64,000 bases of DNA from Bombiscardovia nodaiensis (GTDB taxonomy: Bacteria > Actinomycetota > Actinomycetes > Actinomycetales > Bifidobacteriaceae). Below the pieces are notes generated by a model, which was given only the letters and a program-made list of their open reading frames with translations, was not told the DNA's origin and ran no database searches. Shown one piece after another: positions 1 through 12,600 of this stretch. Position 1 is the first letter of the stretch, and every line of letters begins with the position of its first letter. The translations under genes were made by a program, and so were the position numbers. The stretch lies in assembly GCA_033127725.1 (NCBI GenBank), contig AP026798.1, forward strand, positions 1,674,001-1,738,000, given 5' to 3'.

Positions 1-2
1 AG

Positions 3-1268
3 AGCACCGAATACCAGCGCTTGCGCGGTATCACCCGTGGGCAGATCTACTACAGTACACACCACCAAGCTGCGGCCGCAAACCCCAAGCCCGCCCGCCA
101 GTACTCCTATCAGCTGAGTGGTCGCGCTCCCCTACAGCCTTCCCGGAGCAGCATTGTCTCCCGCCAAACAGCGCCGGCAACCAACAATGCGGCCACTCAT
201 CTTCCTCCTTCCTTGTCGCAGGCAACCGATCGAATAGTAGGTAAACATCCAAGAGCGTCCGGCGGAGCATTGGCGCTGACCATAGCAGAATACCTGCGGC
301 AGGAGGGCTATCTGTCACACGGTTTGGCTGGAGACGCACCTTCCCTGGCCGGCCATGGCACCTACCGCCTGGAGCAGATGTTGCAGGCAAACCATCTCGT
401 TGGCGATAGCGAACAGTACGCTTCGCTCATGGCCCTGATGCTCCTGCAACGAGGGGTGAGCGCGCGGGTGGTAGTAGGCTTCGTAACCCAACCCCTGACG
501 GCCCCTATAGACGCTGAGCAGGCACCAACTCATTCCAGCAGCCAGCCCCTGGTATTCACCGGGGAGCAGGCTGAGGCCTGGGTGGAGGTCAGCTTCCCAA
601 GTTTGGGCTGGATCTCCTTCTACCCCACTCCTCCGGCTAGCCGCCATCTTGATCAGCCAGATGAGCACGATGAGCAGCCAGCCGGCCAGCAGGTTCGTCC
701 ACCCCACTTGCCCTTGGTGCAACCACTCCTAGAACCCCAGGCTCCGACAAAAGGAGCCCCTACCGGCAGCAAAGAGCACCCTAAGAATGATGAACCGCTC
801 ACCTTCTGGGCTCGACACTGGCCAGGCATCAAGCGCATTGCCCTCTACAGCACTCCTGTCTGGGCCAGCGCTGCGGTGCTCAGTCTACTGATACTGCTGA
901 AAGCGGCTCTGCTGGCCGCCGCTCGCCAGCGAGGCAGTCCTCGTCAGCGGATTCAACGTGGCTGGGAGTACTTCGCCCGCCAGCTCGCATGTCTTTCGGG
1001 CTCACAGCTAGTCGGAACGCGGACCCAGCAAGCAGCAGCAATCCGCTCGTTCGCAGCAACTCGCGGGCTCACGTCCTCATCTTGGCAAGCCGCGCTCGAC
1101 CAAGCGTGTGCAAGAGCCGACCAGGCTTCGTTCGCCGCAACAGAGTCGAGGAGCACAGACGCGCAGCGCTACTGGCAGCAGCTAGCCAGCCTGCAAACGG
1201 CCATTACCCGAGCAAGTAGTCCCCTGCGCCGCTGGTGGACTGCCTGCTACCTGCCCTTGCGCTTGTAG
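3..1268 (+). CDS. Transglutaminase-fold membrane protein, 5' partial, probable pseudoenzyme
   Basis: The frame is open to the left edge, so the true start lies outside the window. The visible 422 codons carry a transglutaminase-like core (about residues 95-215) ending in the GW-x(3)-YPTP signature. A Pro-rich linker follows, then one membrane segment (around residues 280-305) and a cytoplasmic tail, as in the TgpA/DUF3488 family, whose actinobacterial members usually sit with MoxR and DUF58 genes. In active members the core reads GYCEQFA, then HAW, then DPTP. Here the matching positions read GDSEQYA, EAW and YPTP, so Cys, His and Asp all appear replaced. The fold is recognisable but peptide cross-linking or proteolysis is unlikely. 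The gene converges on rpoC. Confidence 0.75.
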   Translation, partial: STEYQRLRGITRGQIYYSTHHQAAAANPKPARQYSYQLSGRAPLQPSRSSIVSRQTAPATNNAATHLPPSLSQATDRIVGKHPRASGGALALTIAEYLRQEGYLSHGLAGDAPSLAGHGTYRLEQMLQANHLVGDSEQYASLMALMLLQRGVSARVVVGFVTQPLTAPIDAEQAPTHSSSQPLVFTGEQAEAWVEVSFPSLGWISFYPTPPASRHLDQPDEHDEQPAGQQVRPPHLPLVQPLLEPQAPTKGAPTGSKEHPKNDEPLTFWARHWPGIKRIALYSTPVWASAAVLSLLILLKAALLAAARQRGSPRQRIQRGWEYFARQLACLSGSQLVGTRTQQAAAIRSFAATRGLTSSSWQAALDQACARADQASFAATESRSTDAQRYWQQLASLQTAITRASSPLRRWWTACYLPLRL

Positions 1269-1332
1269 ACACAGGATGGCGTAGATGAAGGTTCTCGACA
1301 GCAATCCATTGACTAAACTCAACCCATACGAA

Positions 1333-1369
1333 GAACCCGCCCCAGGCTGCTTGGGCTTGGGGCGGGTTC
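1333..1369. terminator. Rho-independent terminator between transglutaminase-fold gene and rpoC
   Basis: A perfect 12-bp GC-rich stem (GAACCCGCCCCA and its complement) with a 13-nt loop lies between the convergent genes. Flanking T tracts are weak on both sides, so it is probably shared by both strands but imperfect as a classical terminator. Confidence 0.7.
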
Positions 1370-1392
1370 AGCAACGGTATAAGCCGCTGGGC

Positions 1393-4300
1393 TTACTTGT
1401 CTGCAGAGGAGAAGGAGGCTTGGCTGCTACCCGAAGGCGCTGCCTTACCGTTCTGGTCCTCGTCCGACTGGTCTGGGCTGTCAGTGAAGCCTGGATCATT
1501 GCTGGTCTGGGCACCACCGAAATCATCCTGATCGCTCTGGTCATTATCAGCAGCACTCTCTGCCGCTGTTTGACCATTGGAAGGCAGGATGCTTGCAGCG
1601 TCGAGGCTGGTCTGTCCGCCCTGATCGTTCAGGAAGTCATCCGGGTTGAAGTCGTCACCCAACTTCAAATCGCCGAAGTCGATGTTGGAGAAGTCCACAT
1701 CAGCCAAATCAGTGTCGGACAGGTCGCCGGACTCGTCGCCACCCAAACCGAAGTTCGGGTAGATGGTGTCGCGGATAGCCTTGTCGGGCTCCACCTTGGC
1801 GTTGCGGTACCGAGCCAAGCCGGTGCCAGCCGGGATGAGCTTGCCGATAATCACGTTCTCCTTCAGGCCCTTCAGGTCGTCGACCTTCTGGTTCAGGGCG
1901 GCTTCGGTGAGCACGCGCGTGGTCTCCTGGAAGGAGGCGGCCGACAGCCAGGAATCCGTAGCCAGCGAAGCCTTGGTGATACCCATCAGCTCTGGACGAC
2001 CAGCAGCGGGCTTGCCACCAGCCTTGACGGCACTGATGTTGGCAGCCTTGAACTTGGCCTGATCGACCAGCTCGCCGGGCAGGAGGTCCGTATCGCCAGA
2101 GTCAATGACCGTGACGCGACGGAGCATCTGGTGAACGATAACCTCGATGTGCTTATCGTGGATATCCACGCCCTGAGAGCGGTAGACGGTGTGCACTTCG
2201 TTCACGATGTTGACCTGAGCCGCACGAGGGCCGAGAATCCTCAGAATCTTCTTAGGATCCACAGAGCCTTCGATCAGCTGAGTACCAGCCTCGACGTGCT
2301 GCCCATCCTTCACCAGCATAGGAGCGCGGCGGGTGACCGGGTAGGTCAGGGGCTCAATCGTGCCGTCATCTGGCGACAAGGTCACCTGACGGCCACGATC
2401 GGTGTCCTCCACCTTAATCTTGCCCGGGAATTCAGCAATCGGAGCCTCGCCCTTAGGCGTACGGGCTTCAAAGAGCTCGGTCACACGAGGCAGACCCTGG
2501 GTAATATCAGAAGCCGAAGCCACACCACCAGAGTGGAAGGAACGCAGGGTCAGCTGCGTACCAGGCTCGCCGATGGACTGGGCCGCCACAATACCGACAG
2601 CCTCACCCACATCAACCAGACGCATAGTAGCCAGCGACCAGCCATAGCACTTGGCGCACACGCCACGAGTGGACTCGCAGGTGAGCACGGAGCGGGCCTT
2701 GACCTCTTCCACACCATGAGCCACCAAGTCGCGCAGGGTATCCATAGAGAGCGGATCGTCGCGCTTATAGAGCACGGTCTTGCCGTCCTTGGGATCCAAA
2801 ACATCCTCGGAGAGCAGACGGGAGTAAGGACCACCGTCGGCAGCCTTGACCAGCACTACGTTGCCGTTTTCGTCGCGCTCGCCAACCTTCATGGCCAGGC
2901 CGCGCTTAGTGCCGCAGTCCTCTTCGCGCACGATAACATCCTGGGAAACGTCCACCAAACGACGGGTCAGGTAGCCAGACTCAGCGGTACGCAGAGCCGT
3001 ATCGGCCAGACCCTTACGGGCGCCGTGCTGGGAGATGAAGTACTCCAAGACAGATAGGCCGTCGTGGTAGTTGGACTTGACAGGACGAGGAATAATCTCA
3101 CCCTTGGGGTTAGCCACCAAACCACGCATACCAGCAATCTGGCGGATCTGCATCCAGTTACCGCGGGCACCGGACTGCACCATGATGTTCACGTTGTTGT
3201 CGTCGTGGAAGTTGTCGCGCATAGCGTCGGCAACCTTATCGGTGCATTCGGTCCACAGGTTGATCAGCTCCTGGCGACGCTCCTCATTGGTCAACAGACC
3301 CATGTCGTACTGCGAGTTGACCTTGGCGGCCTGGCCCTCGTAATCCTTGATGATCGCCGAGCGGTCGGGAGGCACCACGATGTCTGAGAAGGCCATGGTA
3401 ACGCCAGACCAAGGAGCCCTGGTGAAGCCCAAGTCCTTCAGCGCGTCCAAGCTAGCGGCCACCTGTGCGGTGGAATAGCGGGTGGCGATGTCGTCCACAA
3501 TGCCTGCCAGCTTGCCCTTGGCTACCTGCTCGTTAATGAAGGGGTAGTCCACAGGCAGCGTGCGGTTGAAGAGCACACGCCCATAGTTGGTCGCGAACAG
3601 CTTCGTGCCGTCCTTGAAGACCTCCTCCTTGACCACGTCTGGGCTGCCAGGCTCAGGGTCTACAACCTTGAGTTCGCCAGGTTCCCAGTTCTTGGGCATA
3701 ACGAAGTCGGCGGGTACACGCAGGAGAATCTTGGCTTCCATATCGATCTCACCCAAGTCCAGAGCCATACGGGCCTCAGCCATGGAAGAGAAGATACGGC
3801 CCTGACCCTTGGCACCGTCAACAACGGTGGTCAGGAAGTACAGGCCCAGAATCATATCCTGAGAAGGCATGGTCACGGTGTGGCCGTCTGCGGGCTTCAG
3901 AATGTTGTCGGAAGCCAGCATGAGCGAGCGAGCCTCGGCCTGGGCTTCGGCGGACAGGGGCAGGTGGACTGCCATCTGATCACCATCGAAGTCGGCGTTG
4001 AAGGCGGCGCAAGCCAGTGGTGGCAGGTGGATAGCCTTGCCCTCGACCAAAATCGGCTCGAAGGCCTGAATACCCAAGCGGTGCAGCGTAGGTGCACGGT
4101 TCAGCAGTACGGGATGCTCGGCGATAACTTCCTCCAGCACGCCCCAGACAGCCGCGTCACCACGGTCCACCAAACGCTTGGCAGACTTCATGTTCTGCGC
4201 GTAGTTCAGGTCAACCAAACGCTTAATCACGAAGGGCTTGAAGAGCTCCAGAGCCATAGGCTTGGGCAAACCGCACTGGTGCATACGCAGGGATGGGCCA

Positions 4301-5598
4301 ACCACGATTACGGAGCGGCCCGAGTAGTCCACGCGCTTACCCAGCAGGTTCTGGCGGAAGCGGCCTTGCTTGCCCTTGAGCATGTCTGCCAAGGACTTCA
4401 AGGGGCGGTTGGAAGCACCGGTGACGGGGCGACCGCGGCGGCCGTTGTCGAAGAGCGAGTCCACAGCTTCCTGGAGCATGCGCTTTTCGTTGTTGAGCAT
4501 AATCTCGGGCGCGCCCAGCTCAATCAGTCGCTTCAAACGGTTGTTGCGGTTGATCACGCGGCGGTAGAGGTCGTTCAAATCAGAGGTCGCGAAACGGCCA
4601 CCGTCGAGCTGAACCATAGGACGCAGGTCGGGCGGAATCACAGGGATAGCGTCTAAAACCATGGCTGCCGGGCTGTTGCCGGTCGTCAGGAAGGCATTAA
4701 CTACCTTCAGGCGCTTCAGCGCGCGAGCCTTGCGCTGGCCGGAACCAGTGGCAATCTCCTCGCGCAGCTCCTTGGCGGAGCTCTCCAAATCGAAGGCCTT
4801 CAGGCGCTCCTTAATGGCCTCGGCACCCATGCAGCCCTCAAAGTAATCGCCATAGCGATCCTGCATTTCGCGCCAGAGGTCCACGTCGCCTTCCATGTCG
4901 CCGGGCTTCAAATCCTTGAAGCGGTCGAAGACGGCGGTGATACGCTGAATCTGCTCGTCGTAGCGCTTGCGGATATTGGTCATATCGCGCTCGGCGCCGT
5001 TGCGCAGACGGCTCTTCATGGAACCCTTGGCCTCGTCGGACTGCTCCAACTGCGCCAGGTCCTCTTCCAGCTTCTTAGCGCGCTTGTCGATTTCGGCGTC
5101 GCGCTTCTTCTCCAGCTGGTTGATTTCGTTGTCGAACTCGTCCTGCAAGTCCGGCAGGTCCTGGTGGCGCTGGCCGTCGTCTACCTTGGTGACCATGTAG
5201 GCTGCAAAGTAGATGACCTTCTCCAGGTCCTTGGGAGCAATGTCGAGCAGGTAACCCAAGCGCGACGGCACGCCCTTGAAGTACCAGATATGCGTGACGG
5301 GCGCGGCCAGCTCAATGTGGCCCATGCGCTCGCGGCGCACGCGGGAGCGGGTAACTTCCACGCCGCAGCGCTCGCAAACGATACCCTTGAAACGCACGCG
5401 CTTGTACTTGCCGCAAGCGCACTCCCAGTCGCGGGTAGGTCCGAAGATCTGCTCGCCAAAGAGGCCATCTTTTTCGGGCTTCAGGGTTCTGTAGTTGATG
5501 GTCTCGGGCTTCTTGACCTCGCCGTAGCTCCAGCTACGGATGTCGTCGGCGGTGGCCAGTCCGATTCTCAGCTTGTCAAATGCATTGACATCCAACAC
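1393..5598 (-). CDS. rpoC: DNA-directed RNA polymerase subunit beta'
   Basis: Catalytic beta' subunit of RNA polymerase, 1401 residues. The N-terminal zinc-binding module uses Cys60, Cys62, Cys75 and Cys78. The absolutely conserved NADFDGDQM loop that holds the catalytic magnesium lies near residue 535. A second cysteine cluster (CGTKRG ... [13 protein letters not shown]) follows around residues 890-975. The last ~115 residues form an Asp/Ser/Gln-rich acidic tail, a variable extension in this group. The start is a GTG at 5598 with AGGAC upstream; a TTG follows directly. It lies 113 bp downstream of rpoB and is surely cotranscribed with it. Confidence 0.98.
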   Translation of the reverse strand: MLDVNAFDKLRIGLATADDIRSWSYGEVKKPETINYRTLKPEKDGLFGEQIFGPTRDWECACGKYKRVRFKGIVCERCGVEVTRSRVRRERMGHIELAAPVTHIWYFKGVPSRLGYLLDIAPKDLEKVIYFAAYMVTKVDDGQRHQDLPDLQDEFDNEINQLEKKRDAEIDKRAKKLEEDLAQLEQSDEAKGSMKSRLRNGAERDMTNIRKRYDEQIQRITAVFDRFKDLKPGDMEGDVDLWREMQDRYGDYFEGCMGAEAIKERLKAFDLESSAKELREEIATGSGQRKARALKRLKVVNAFLTTGNSPAAMVLDAIPVIPPDLRPMVQLDGGRFATSDLNDLYRRVINRNNRLKRLIELGAPEIMLNNEKRMLQEAVDSLFDNGRRGRPVTGASNRPLKSLADMLKGKQGRFRQNLLGKRVDYSGRSVIVVGPSLRMHQCGLPKPMALELFKPFVIKRLVDLNYAQNMKSAKRLVDRGDAAVWGVLEEVIAEHPVLLNRAPTLHRLGIQAFEPILVEGKAIHLPPLACAAFNADFDGDQMAVHLPLSAEAQAEARSLMLASDNILKPADGHTVTMPSQDMILGLYFLTTVVDGAKGQGRIFSSMAEARMALDLGEIDMEAKILLRVPADFVMPKNWEPGELKVVDPEPGSPDVVKEEVFKDGTKLFATNYGRVLFNRTLPVDYPFINEQVAKGKLAGIVDDIATRYSTAQVAASLDALKDLGFTRAPWSGVTMAFSDIVVPPDRSAIIKDYEGQAAKVNSQYDMGLLTNEERRQELINLWTECTDKVADAMRDNFHDDNNVNIMVQSGARGNWMQIRQIAGMRGLVANPKGEIIPRPVKSNYHDGLSVLEYFISQHGARKGLADTALRTAESGYLTRRLVDVSQDVIVREEDCGTKRGLAMKVGERDENGNVVLVKAADGGPYSRLLSEDVLDPKDGKTVLYKRDDPLSMDTLRDLVAHGVEEVKARSVLTCESTRGVCAKCYGWSLATMRLVDVGEAVGIVAAQSIGEPGTQLTLRSFHSGGVASASDITQGLPRVTELFEARTPKGEAPIAEFPGKIKVEDTDRGRQVTLSPDDGTIEPLTYPVTRRAPMLVKDGQHVEAGTQLIEGSVDPKKILRILGPRAAQVNIVNEVHTVYRSQGVDIHDKHIEVIVHQMLRRVTVIDSGDTDLLPGELVDQAKFKAANISAVKAGGKPAAGRPELMGITKASLATDSWLSAASFQETTRVLTEAALNQKVDDLKGLKENVIIGKLIPAGTGLARYRNAKVEPDKAIRDTIYPNFGLGGDESGDLSDTDLADVDFSNIDFGDLKLGDDFNPDDFLNDQGGQTSLDAASILPSNGQTAAESAADNDQSDQDDFGGAQTSNDPGFTDSPDQSDEDQNGKAAPSGSSQASFSSADK

Positions 5599-5711
5599 TA
5601 TGTTGTCCTGTCTTTCAAAATTCTTCGCAGCTTGTGGGCTGCGGCTTTCGACTTGTAGGGGCTGCTAGCAGGTCAGTTTCTGGCTCGCTAGCAGCCGTGG
5701 TTGGCTACTGC

Positions 5712-8700
5712 CTAGCGGTACTCGGGTTCGGGTACGCTCTGGTCAACTTTGGCGGCGGCATCGGGCCGGGCACCGATATTGAAGCCGAGATCGTTGGAGG
5801 CATCGACCGGGTCGTCGTCCTCGTCCTTCATCTCGATGACGTTGCCCTCAGCGTTCAAAACTTCCACGTTCAGGGAGAGCGACTGCATTTCCTTCAAGAG
5901 CACCTTGAAGGACTCGGGGATGCCTGCTGGTGGCAGGTTCTCGCCGCGCACAATCGCGCCGTAAGCGCGCACACGGCCATCCACGTCGTCAGACTTGGTG
6001 GTCATCATCTCGTGCAGGGTGTAAGCGGCACCGTAAGCCTCAAGTGCCCACACCTCCATCTCGCCGAAACGCTGGCCGCCGAACTGAGCCTTGCCGCCCA
6101 GGGGCTGCTGGGTAATCATGGAATAAGGACCAGTGGAGCGAGCGTGAATCTTGTCGTCGACCAAGTGGTGGAGCTTCAACATGTACATGTAGCCCACGGA
6201 GATGGGCTTCGGGAATGGCTCGCCGGTACGGCCGTCGAAGAGCACAGCCTTGCCGTTGTCGCCCACGAGCTTGTTGCCGTCGCGGTCGGGCAGGGTGGAC
6301 TTCAGCAGGCCGCGAATGGTCTCTGGGCGCACACCGTCGAACACGGGGGTGGCCACCGGAGTGCCCGGCTCGCCCTTCTCCGCGCCCTGGGGCACGAACT
6401 TCTTCCACTCGGCTTCCAGGTCCGGATCCAGGCTGATGTCCCAGCCAGCGTGTGCAATCCAGCCCAAGTGCAGCTCGAGCACCTGGCCCAAGTTCATTCG
6501 GCTGGGCACGCCCAAGGGGTTGAGCATGATGTCGATGGGGGTGCCGTCGGGCAGGAAGGGCATGTCTTCCTCGGGCAGAATGCGCGAGATGACACCCTTG
6601 TTGCCGTGACGACCCGAGAGCTTGTCGCCCTGGGTAATCTTGCGGTGCTGGGCCACGTAGACACGAATCATGCGGTTGACGCCGTTGGGCAGCTCGTCGC
6701 CGTCCTCCTCGGCCTCTTCCCGGGTGATTTCCTTAATCTGGATGACGGTACCGACCTCGCCGTGGGGCACCCGCAGGGAGGTGTCGCGCACTTCGCGGCT
6801 CTTCTCGCCGAAGATGGCGCGCAGGAGTCGCTCTTCTGGGGTCAGCTCAGTCTCGCCCTTAGGCGTGACCTTACCCACCAGGATGTCGCCGGCCTCAACT
6901 TCGGCGCCGATGCGGATAATGCCGCGCTCGTCCAAGTTGGCCACGGCGTCCTCGCCCACGTTGGGCAGGTCGCGCGTGATTTCCTCGGCACCCAGCTTGG
7001 TTTCACGGGCGTCAATCTCGTACTCCTCGATGTGGATGGAGGAGAGCGTGTCGTCACGCACCAGGCGCTGGGAGATAATCACAGCGTCCTCGTAGTTGTA
7101 GCCGTTCCAAGGCATGAAGGCCACGAGCACGTTCTTGCCCAAGGCCATCTCGCCCTTCTGGGTGGCGGGACCGTCGGCCAGAACCGTACCAGCTTCCACG
7201 CGCTCGCCGTCCTTAATGAGCGGCACCTGGTTGTAGCAGTTGGTCTGGTTGGAGCGCTGGAACTTGGCCAAGCGGTAGGAAGACTGCGTGCCGTCGTCGT
7301 TCATCACGCGGATGATGTCGGCGGAAACGTAGGTGACCACGCCCGGCTTTTCAGCCAAAATCACGTCGCCAGAGTCCACAGCAGAGCGCCACTCGGAGCC
7401 GGTACCCACCAGAGGGCGCTCGGACTTGACCAGCGGCACAGCCTGACGCTGCATGTTGGTACCCATCAGGGCTCGGTGGCCCTCGTCGTGCTCCAAGAAC
7501 GGAATCAGGGAGGCGCCCACGGACACCATCTGCCGGGGGGACACGTCCATCAGGTCCACTTCGGAGACGGGCACATCGGTAGCCTCTGCCTCGGCGTTTC
7601 GCACCAGGGCCTGGTCTTCCACAAAGTGGCCGTCGTCCGTCAGCTCCTGGTTGGCCTGGGCGATGGTGTGCTCAGACTCCTGGTCGGCAGTCATGTAGAC
7701 TACATCGTCGGTCACCTGGCCCTCAATCACCTTACGGTAGGGGGTCTCGATGAAACCGAAGGGGTTCACGCGGGCGAAGGTGGCCAGCGAGCCGATCAGG
7801 CCGATGTTCGGGCCTTCAGGAGACTCAATCGGGCACATACGTCCGTAGTGAGAGGGGTGCACGTCTCGCACTTCCATGGAAGCACGGTCGCGAGAAAGAC
7901 CGCCGGGGCCTAGGGCCGAGAGGCGGCGCTTGTTGGTCACGCCGGACAGGGGGTTATTCTGATCCATGAACTGCGAGAGCTGGGAAGTTCCGAAGAACTC
8001 CTTGATGGTCGCGTTCAGGGGGCGAATGTTAATCAAGGACTGGGGGGTAATGGCCTCAGCGTCCTGGGTGGTCATGCGCTCGCGGACCACGCGCTCCATG
8101 CGGCTCAGGCCGGTACGCAGCTGGTTTTGAATCAGCTCGCCCACCTGACGCACACGGCGGTTGCCAAAGTGGTCAATGTCGTCCACGTCTACGCGCAGCT
8201 CGGCATCTTCCCCATCGCGCTTGCCCGGGAAGGACTTGGCGCCGTCGTGCAGGCTCACCAGGTACTTGATGGTGGCCACAATGTCCTCCGGGTGGAGGCT
8301 GCGGTCGTTGAAGTCGGCTTCCAGGCCCAGCTTGCGGTTGATCTTGTAGCGACCAACGCGCGCCAGGTCGTAGCGCTTGTTGTTGAAGTAGAAGGATTCG
8401 AGCAGGTTCTTGCCAGCCTCGGGCGAGGCGGTGTCTGCCGGGCGAATCTTGCGGTAGAGGTCGGTCAGGGCCTCGTCCTGGGTCTCGATGGGCTCCTTCT
8501 CCAGAGCGTCGAGCACCAGCGGGTAGCCCTTGAAAGCCTTGCGAATCTCGGCCTTCGACATACCGATGGCCATCAGGAAGACAATGGCGGACTGCTTGCG
8601 CTTGCGGTCCACGCGCACACCCAGGGTGTCGCGTTTGTCAATCTCGAACTCCAGCCAGGCGCCGCGGCTCGGGATAATCTTGGCCCCGAAGACTTCCTTG

Positions 8701-9281
8701 TCGGAAGTGCGGTCCGGTGTGCGGTCGAAGTACACGCCAGGAGAGCGCACCAGCTGCGTGACGATCACGCGCTCGGTGCCGCCGATGATGAAGGTGCCGT
8801 GAGGCGTCTGTAGGGGGAAGTCTCCCATGAAGACGGTCTGGCTCTTAATCTCGCCGGTCTCGCCGTTCTCGAACTCAGCGTTCACGTACAGGGGCGCAGA
8901 GTAGGTGTAGTCCTTCTCCTTGCACTCCTGAACCGTGTGGCGTGGCTCTTCAAAGTATGGGTCGGAAAAAGCCAGGCTCATGGTCTGGGCGAAGTTTTCG
9001 ATAGGAGAGATCTCCTCGAACACTTCCGCCAGTCCGGAGACGTGAGGCACCACGTGCGTGCCGTTGGCTTCGTCCTCTTCTACCCGCTGCTTCCAGCGCT
9101 CGTTGCCGATCAGCCAATCGAAGCTGTCGGTCTGCACGCCTAGCAGGTAGGGTACGTCGATAGGCTCTTTAATGGAGCCGAAATTGACGCGGTCCGATGC
9201 CTTGTGGAGCTTGATAGCTTCAGCGTCGGCGCGTGCTTGAACTTTTGTACTACTCTTTGTTACCGCTTGTTTGGCAGCCAA
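5712..9281 (-). CDS. rpoB: DNA-directed RNA polymerase subunit beta
   Basis: Beta subunit of RNA polymerase, 1189 residues, normal for high-GC Gram-positives. The rifampicin-binding region is intact ([19 protein letters not shown], then THKR-like [13 protein letters not shown]). The C-terminal clamp contact region ([23 protein letters not shown], split here by description only) is also present. The only start that fits is a TTG at 9281, preceded by AAGGA nine bases upstream. It is transcribed leftwards with rpoC, and divergently from the RCC1-repeat gene. Confidence 0.98.
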   Translation of the reverse strand: MAAKQAVTKSSTKVQARADAEAIKLHKASDRVNFGSIKEPIDVPYLLGVQTDSFDWLIGNERWKQRVEEDEANGTHVVPHVSGLAEVFEEISPIENFAQTMSLAFSDPYFEEPRHTVQECKEKDYTYSAPLYVNAEFENGETGEIKSQTVFMGDFPLQTPHGTFIIGGTERVIVTQLVRSPGVYFDRTPDRTSDKEVFGAKIIPSRGAWLEFEIDKRDTLGVRVDRKRKQSAIVFLMAIGMSKAEIRKAFKGYPLVLDALEKEPIETQDEALTDLYRKIRPADTASPEAGKNLLESFYFNNKRYDLARVGRYKINRKLGLEADFNDRSLHPEDIVATIKYLVSLHDGAKSFPGKRDGEDAELRVDVDDIDHFGNRRVRQVGELIQNQLRTGLSRMERVVRERMTTQDAEAITPQSLINIRPLNATIKEFFGTSQLSQFMDQNNPLSGVTNKRRLSALGPGGLSRDRASMEVRDVHPSHYGRMCPIESPEGPNIGLIGSLATFARVNPFGFIETPYRKVIEGQVTDDVVYMTADQESEHTIAQANQELTDDGHFVEDQALVRNAEAEATDVPVSEVDLMDVSPRQMVSVGASLIPFLEHDEGHRALMGTNMQRQAVPLVKSERPLVGTGSEWRSAVDSGDVILAEKPGVVTYVSADIIRVMNDDGTQSSYRLAKFQRSNQTNCYNQVPLIKDGERVEAGTVLADGPATQKGEMALGKNVLVAFMPWNGYNYEDAVIISQRLVRDDTLSSIHIEEYEIDARETKLGAEEITRDLPNVGEDAVANLDERGIIRIGAEVEAGDILVGKVTPKGETELTPEERLLRAIFGEKSREVRDTSLRVPHGEVGTVIQIKEITREEAEEDGDELPNGVNRMIRVYVAQHRKITQGDKLSGRHGNKGVISRILPEEDMPFLPDGTPIDIMLNPLGVPSRMNLGQVLELHLGWIAHAGWDISLDPDLEAEWKKFVPQGAEKGEPGTPVATPVFDGVRPETIRGLLKSTLPDRDGNKLVGDNGKAVLFDGRTGEPFPKPISVGYMYMLKLHHLVDDKIHARSTGPYSMITQQPLGGKAQFGGQRFGEMEVWALEAYGAAYTLHEMMTTKSDDVDGRVRAYGAIVRGENLPPAGIPESFKVLLKEMQSLSLNVEVLNAEGNVIEMKDEDDDPVDASNDLGFNIGARPDAAAKVDQSVPEPEYR

Positions 9282-9647
9282 AATGGACTTTCCTTATCGT
9301 TCGCCGTATTCGATAATTCTTTCTGCGTAACCCCAGAGAAACCGCCCCAAAAGCCGCCATATGCATTGCGGGCGCCTCCTCTATGACGCATGCCCGCTAT
9401 ATGACACACCTCATACGAACTTCTAACCATACCACTCCCCGCCCCCGTTCGCAAGGAGCAAAACACCGTATCAACCCCACCCTGCTCCCCCAACTTGCGC
9501 CCGTGCCAGTGCCCACTACCAGCACCCGAAAAATAATGCTAAAGTAGAGGCTTCTTAGGGAAAGCTGTACGCTCAGTCATCGGTTGGGGAATCGAAGTTG
9601 GGCAACCTGCCGTATCGACTCCATTTTATTTTAGGGGATTGAGCATT
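9282..9647. other. Divergent intergenic region rpoB / RCC1 gene
   Basis: A 366-bp gap without a credible gene. It must hold the rpoBC promoter and leader on the minus strand and the promoter of the RCC1-repeat gene on the plus strand. Apart from the candidate rpoBC promoter nothing structured was recognised. Confidence 0.6.
9426..9454 (-). promoter_or_regulatory. Candidate rpoBC promoter
   Basis: On the minus strand TTGCGA and TATGGT are separated by 17 bp, about 145 bp upstream of the rpoB start. This resembles a housekeeping -35/-10 pair, but was found by eye only. Confidence 0.35.
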
Positions 9648-12600
9648 ATGCGTCGTTTCCGTGCCATCAATGCGATAGCGCTAACTTTCGCATTAATGAT
9701 CCTGGGAGGTGGGGGGCTGTTCATGCCCCAAGCGCACGCTGACCCTATAACCGACGCCCAGGGCTTCTCCCTCAACCCCACCTACGGCCCCGCAGACGGC
9801 GGCAATGACGTCGCCATCACCCCTCCATTTCAAACTACTCTTACCTTTAAACGCCTGATAGGCGGCAGCATTCATACGCTGGGGGTCACCGACGACAACA
9901 CACTCTGGGCATGGGGATTCAATTCTTATGGCCAACTTGGTAACGGAACCACCTCTACCTCCAATGTGCTCCCCATTAAGGTGAAGGTACCTGACGGTGT
10001 ACAGTTCAGAACAGACCCCGACAGCTTAGCCGTAGGCTTATGGCATAACCTAGCTATTGACACCAACGGGAGCCTCTGGGCCTGGGGATTCAACGACCGT
10101 GGAATGCTGGGTGACGGCACCACAATCGACCGAAGTGTGCCGATACAAGTGCAGGCACCGGCTGGCGTAAAATTTAAGCAGGTCAGCGCCAGCGCCTATC
10201 ATTCGCTGGCTCTTGACACGGATGGTAACGTCTGGGCCTGGGGAGACAACTCATACAGCCGACTCGGCGACGGCACCGCCACCTATCGATTTACACCGGT
10301 CAAAATTACAGCGCCGGTACCCTTTACCACTGTCCAGGCCGGACAATACCACTCCATGGCACTCGACCAAGACGGTAACACCTGGGCCTGGGGCAAAAAC
10401 ACGTCCGATAGAAACGTTGTTACAGGTGTGCTCGGCACAGGCGACACTACCAGCGCCACCATACCAACACCGCGCAAAGTACTCGCACCCTGCCACTTTA
10501 AGACCATCAGCACCACTAGAGGCAACGCGGGCTTCGTCTTCACACTGGGCATCAGTAAAGAGACCGGTGACCTGTACGCGTGGGGTGATAATCAGAACGG
10601 TCAACTTGGTGACAACACCACCATCACCCGAACCAGCCCCACCCTCATCAACACCAGTACTAAATTCACCACGATCAGCGCAGGCGCCGCCCACGTACTC
10701 GCCGTCGACACCAACCACACTGCCTGGGCATGGGGAGCCAACAACAGCACAGCCGGTTTAATAGGCTTTGCCTCAATCCCTGGTGTGCTCGGTGATGGGA
10801 CACTCATTGATAAACACACTCCCGTACGGGTCCACACGCCCACTGGAGTGGTGGGCACTGACTTCAAAGTAGACTCCGTCAACGCAGGATTTGCCATGTC
10901 CACTGCTATCGGCAGCGACGGCAAAGCCTACGCCTGGGGACCCAACAGTTACGGGCAGCTCGGCGACGGCACCACCACCAACCGACCCACACCAGTACAA
11001 GTTGCCAAACCCAAAATTGTAATCACCGGTATCACCTTCGACGCTACCAACGTCGTTGGTTTCACGCATGACAACACCACTGACTTGTGGCATGTGAAAG
11101 CCCCTGCCCACCCGGTGGGTAAGGTGAAGGTTCGTGTCAAGTGGACGTTGAATGGTACCGCTCAAATCGACGCGCTCCTAGACTACGAGTATCGGACCTC
11201 GTACATGGTTCATTTCGACTTGGGCCAAGCCAGAGGTCATACTCCTCTTGTTCCTGATCAGGCTGTCGTCAGTGGTGAGCCTATTAAGTGGCCTGATCCT
11301 ATGCCTACTTGGGCGAATCATTGGTTTGATGGCTGGTTCAAGACAGACGGCAACCCCTGGGATTTCAGTAAGCCCGTCACCGCTAGCATGACCCTGACCG
11401 CGAAGTGGGAGGCTTACCAGTTCACTCTTAACCCCAACAGTGGTTCCACCAACGGCCACGCTAAAACCGTGGTCACTGCTCCCGACCCGCCTAAAGGCAT
11501 TCGCTACACGCAAGTAACCGCGGGCTGGTACCATTCTGTGGCTATCGGCTCGGACGGGAACACCTACGCGTGGGGCCACAACCAATACGGTCAACTCGGC
11601 ACCGACGACACCACCGGCACCAACCAATCCCAACCCGTACGAGTCCACACCCCCACCGGCGTGCACTTCATTTCTGTCGACGCAGGCTACTGGCACACGT
11701 TTGCCACCGGTAGCGACGGCAAACTCTACGCCTGGGGCTTCAACGGCGACGGCAGACTCGGCGTAGGCGGAGTAGCCAGCCAACTCAAACCCGCACCCGT
11801 GAAAACCGACAACCTCCCAGCCGGCACACGCTTAGTCACAGCCAGCGCAGGCGGCTACCACTCCCTCGGTATCGACAGCAACGGCCAGCTCTACACCTGG
11901 GGAGGCAACGACAAAGGAGAACTCGGCACCAACGACCTGACCGGCCGACTCATCCCCACACCCGTCACCACCAACATCCCCACCGGCACCCGCTTCAAAC
12001 AAGTCAGCGCCGGCTTCCAATACAGCGAAGCCCTCGACACCAACGGCCACCTCTACGCCTGGGGAGAAAACGCCAACGGACAACTCGGCGTCAACGACTA
12101 CACCCAACGCAACATCCCCACACCCGTCATCACCGACAACATCACCCCCGGCACACAAATAGCCCAGGTCAGCTCCGGCGCCTACCACACCCTCGCCACC
12201 GACACCAACGGCCGCCCCTACGCCTGGGGCAACAACAACAACGGACAACTCAGCATCACCGGCATCACCCAAGCCCCCAAACCCACACCAATCAACACCA
12301 CCGGCATCACACCCAACGTACGCATCGAAAGCGTCAAAGCCGGCGCCTACTACAGCATGGCCCTGGACAACAACGGCCGAGCCTACACCTGGGGCTACAA
12401 CGACTACGGACAACTCGGCAGCAACGATCTCACCCAACACAACCTCGCCACCGCCATCAACACCGACAACATCACCGTCAACACCCGCATCATCCAAATC
12501 ACCGGCAACTACTACCACTCCCTCGCCATCAACAACCAATACACCACCTACGCCTGGGGAGCCAACAGTAACGGCCAAATCGGCAACGGCACCACCACCC

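Noticed and set aside
1285..3057. Long open frame on the plus strand opposite rpoC
   Set aside because: Antisense reading of rpoC; no ribosome-binding site or domain.
5634..7913. Long open frame on the plus strand opposite rpoB
   Set aside because: Gly/Val/His-rich antisense reading of rpoB with no family features; a codon-bias artefact of GC-rich DNA.
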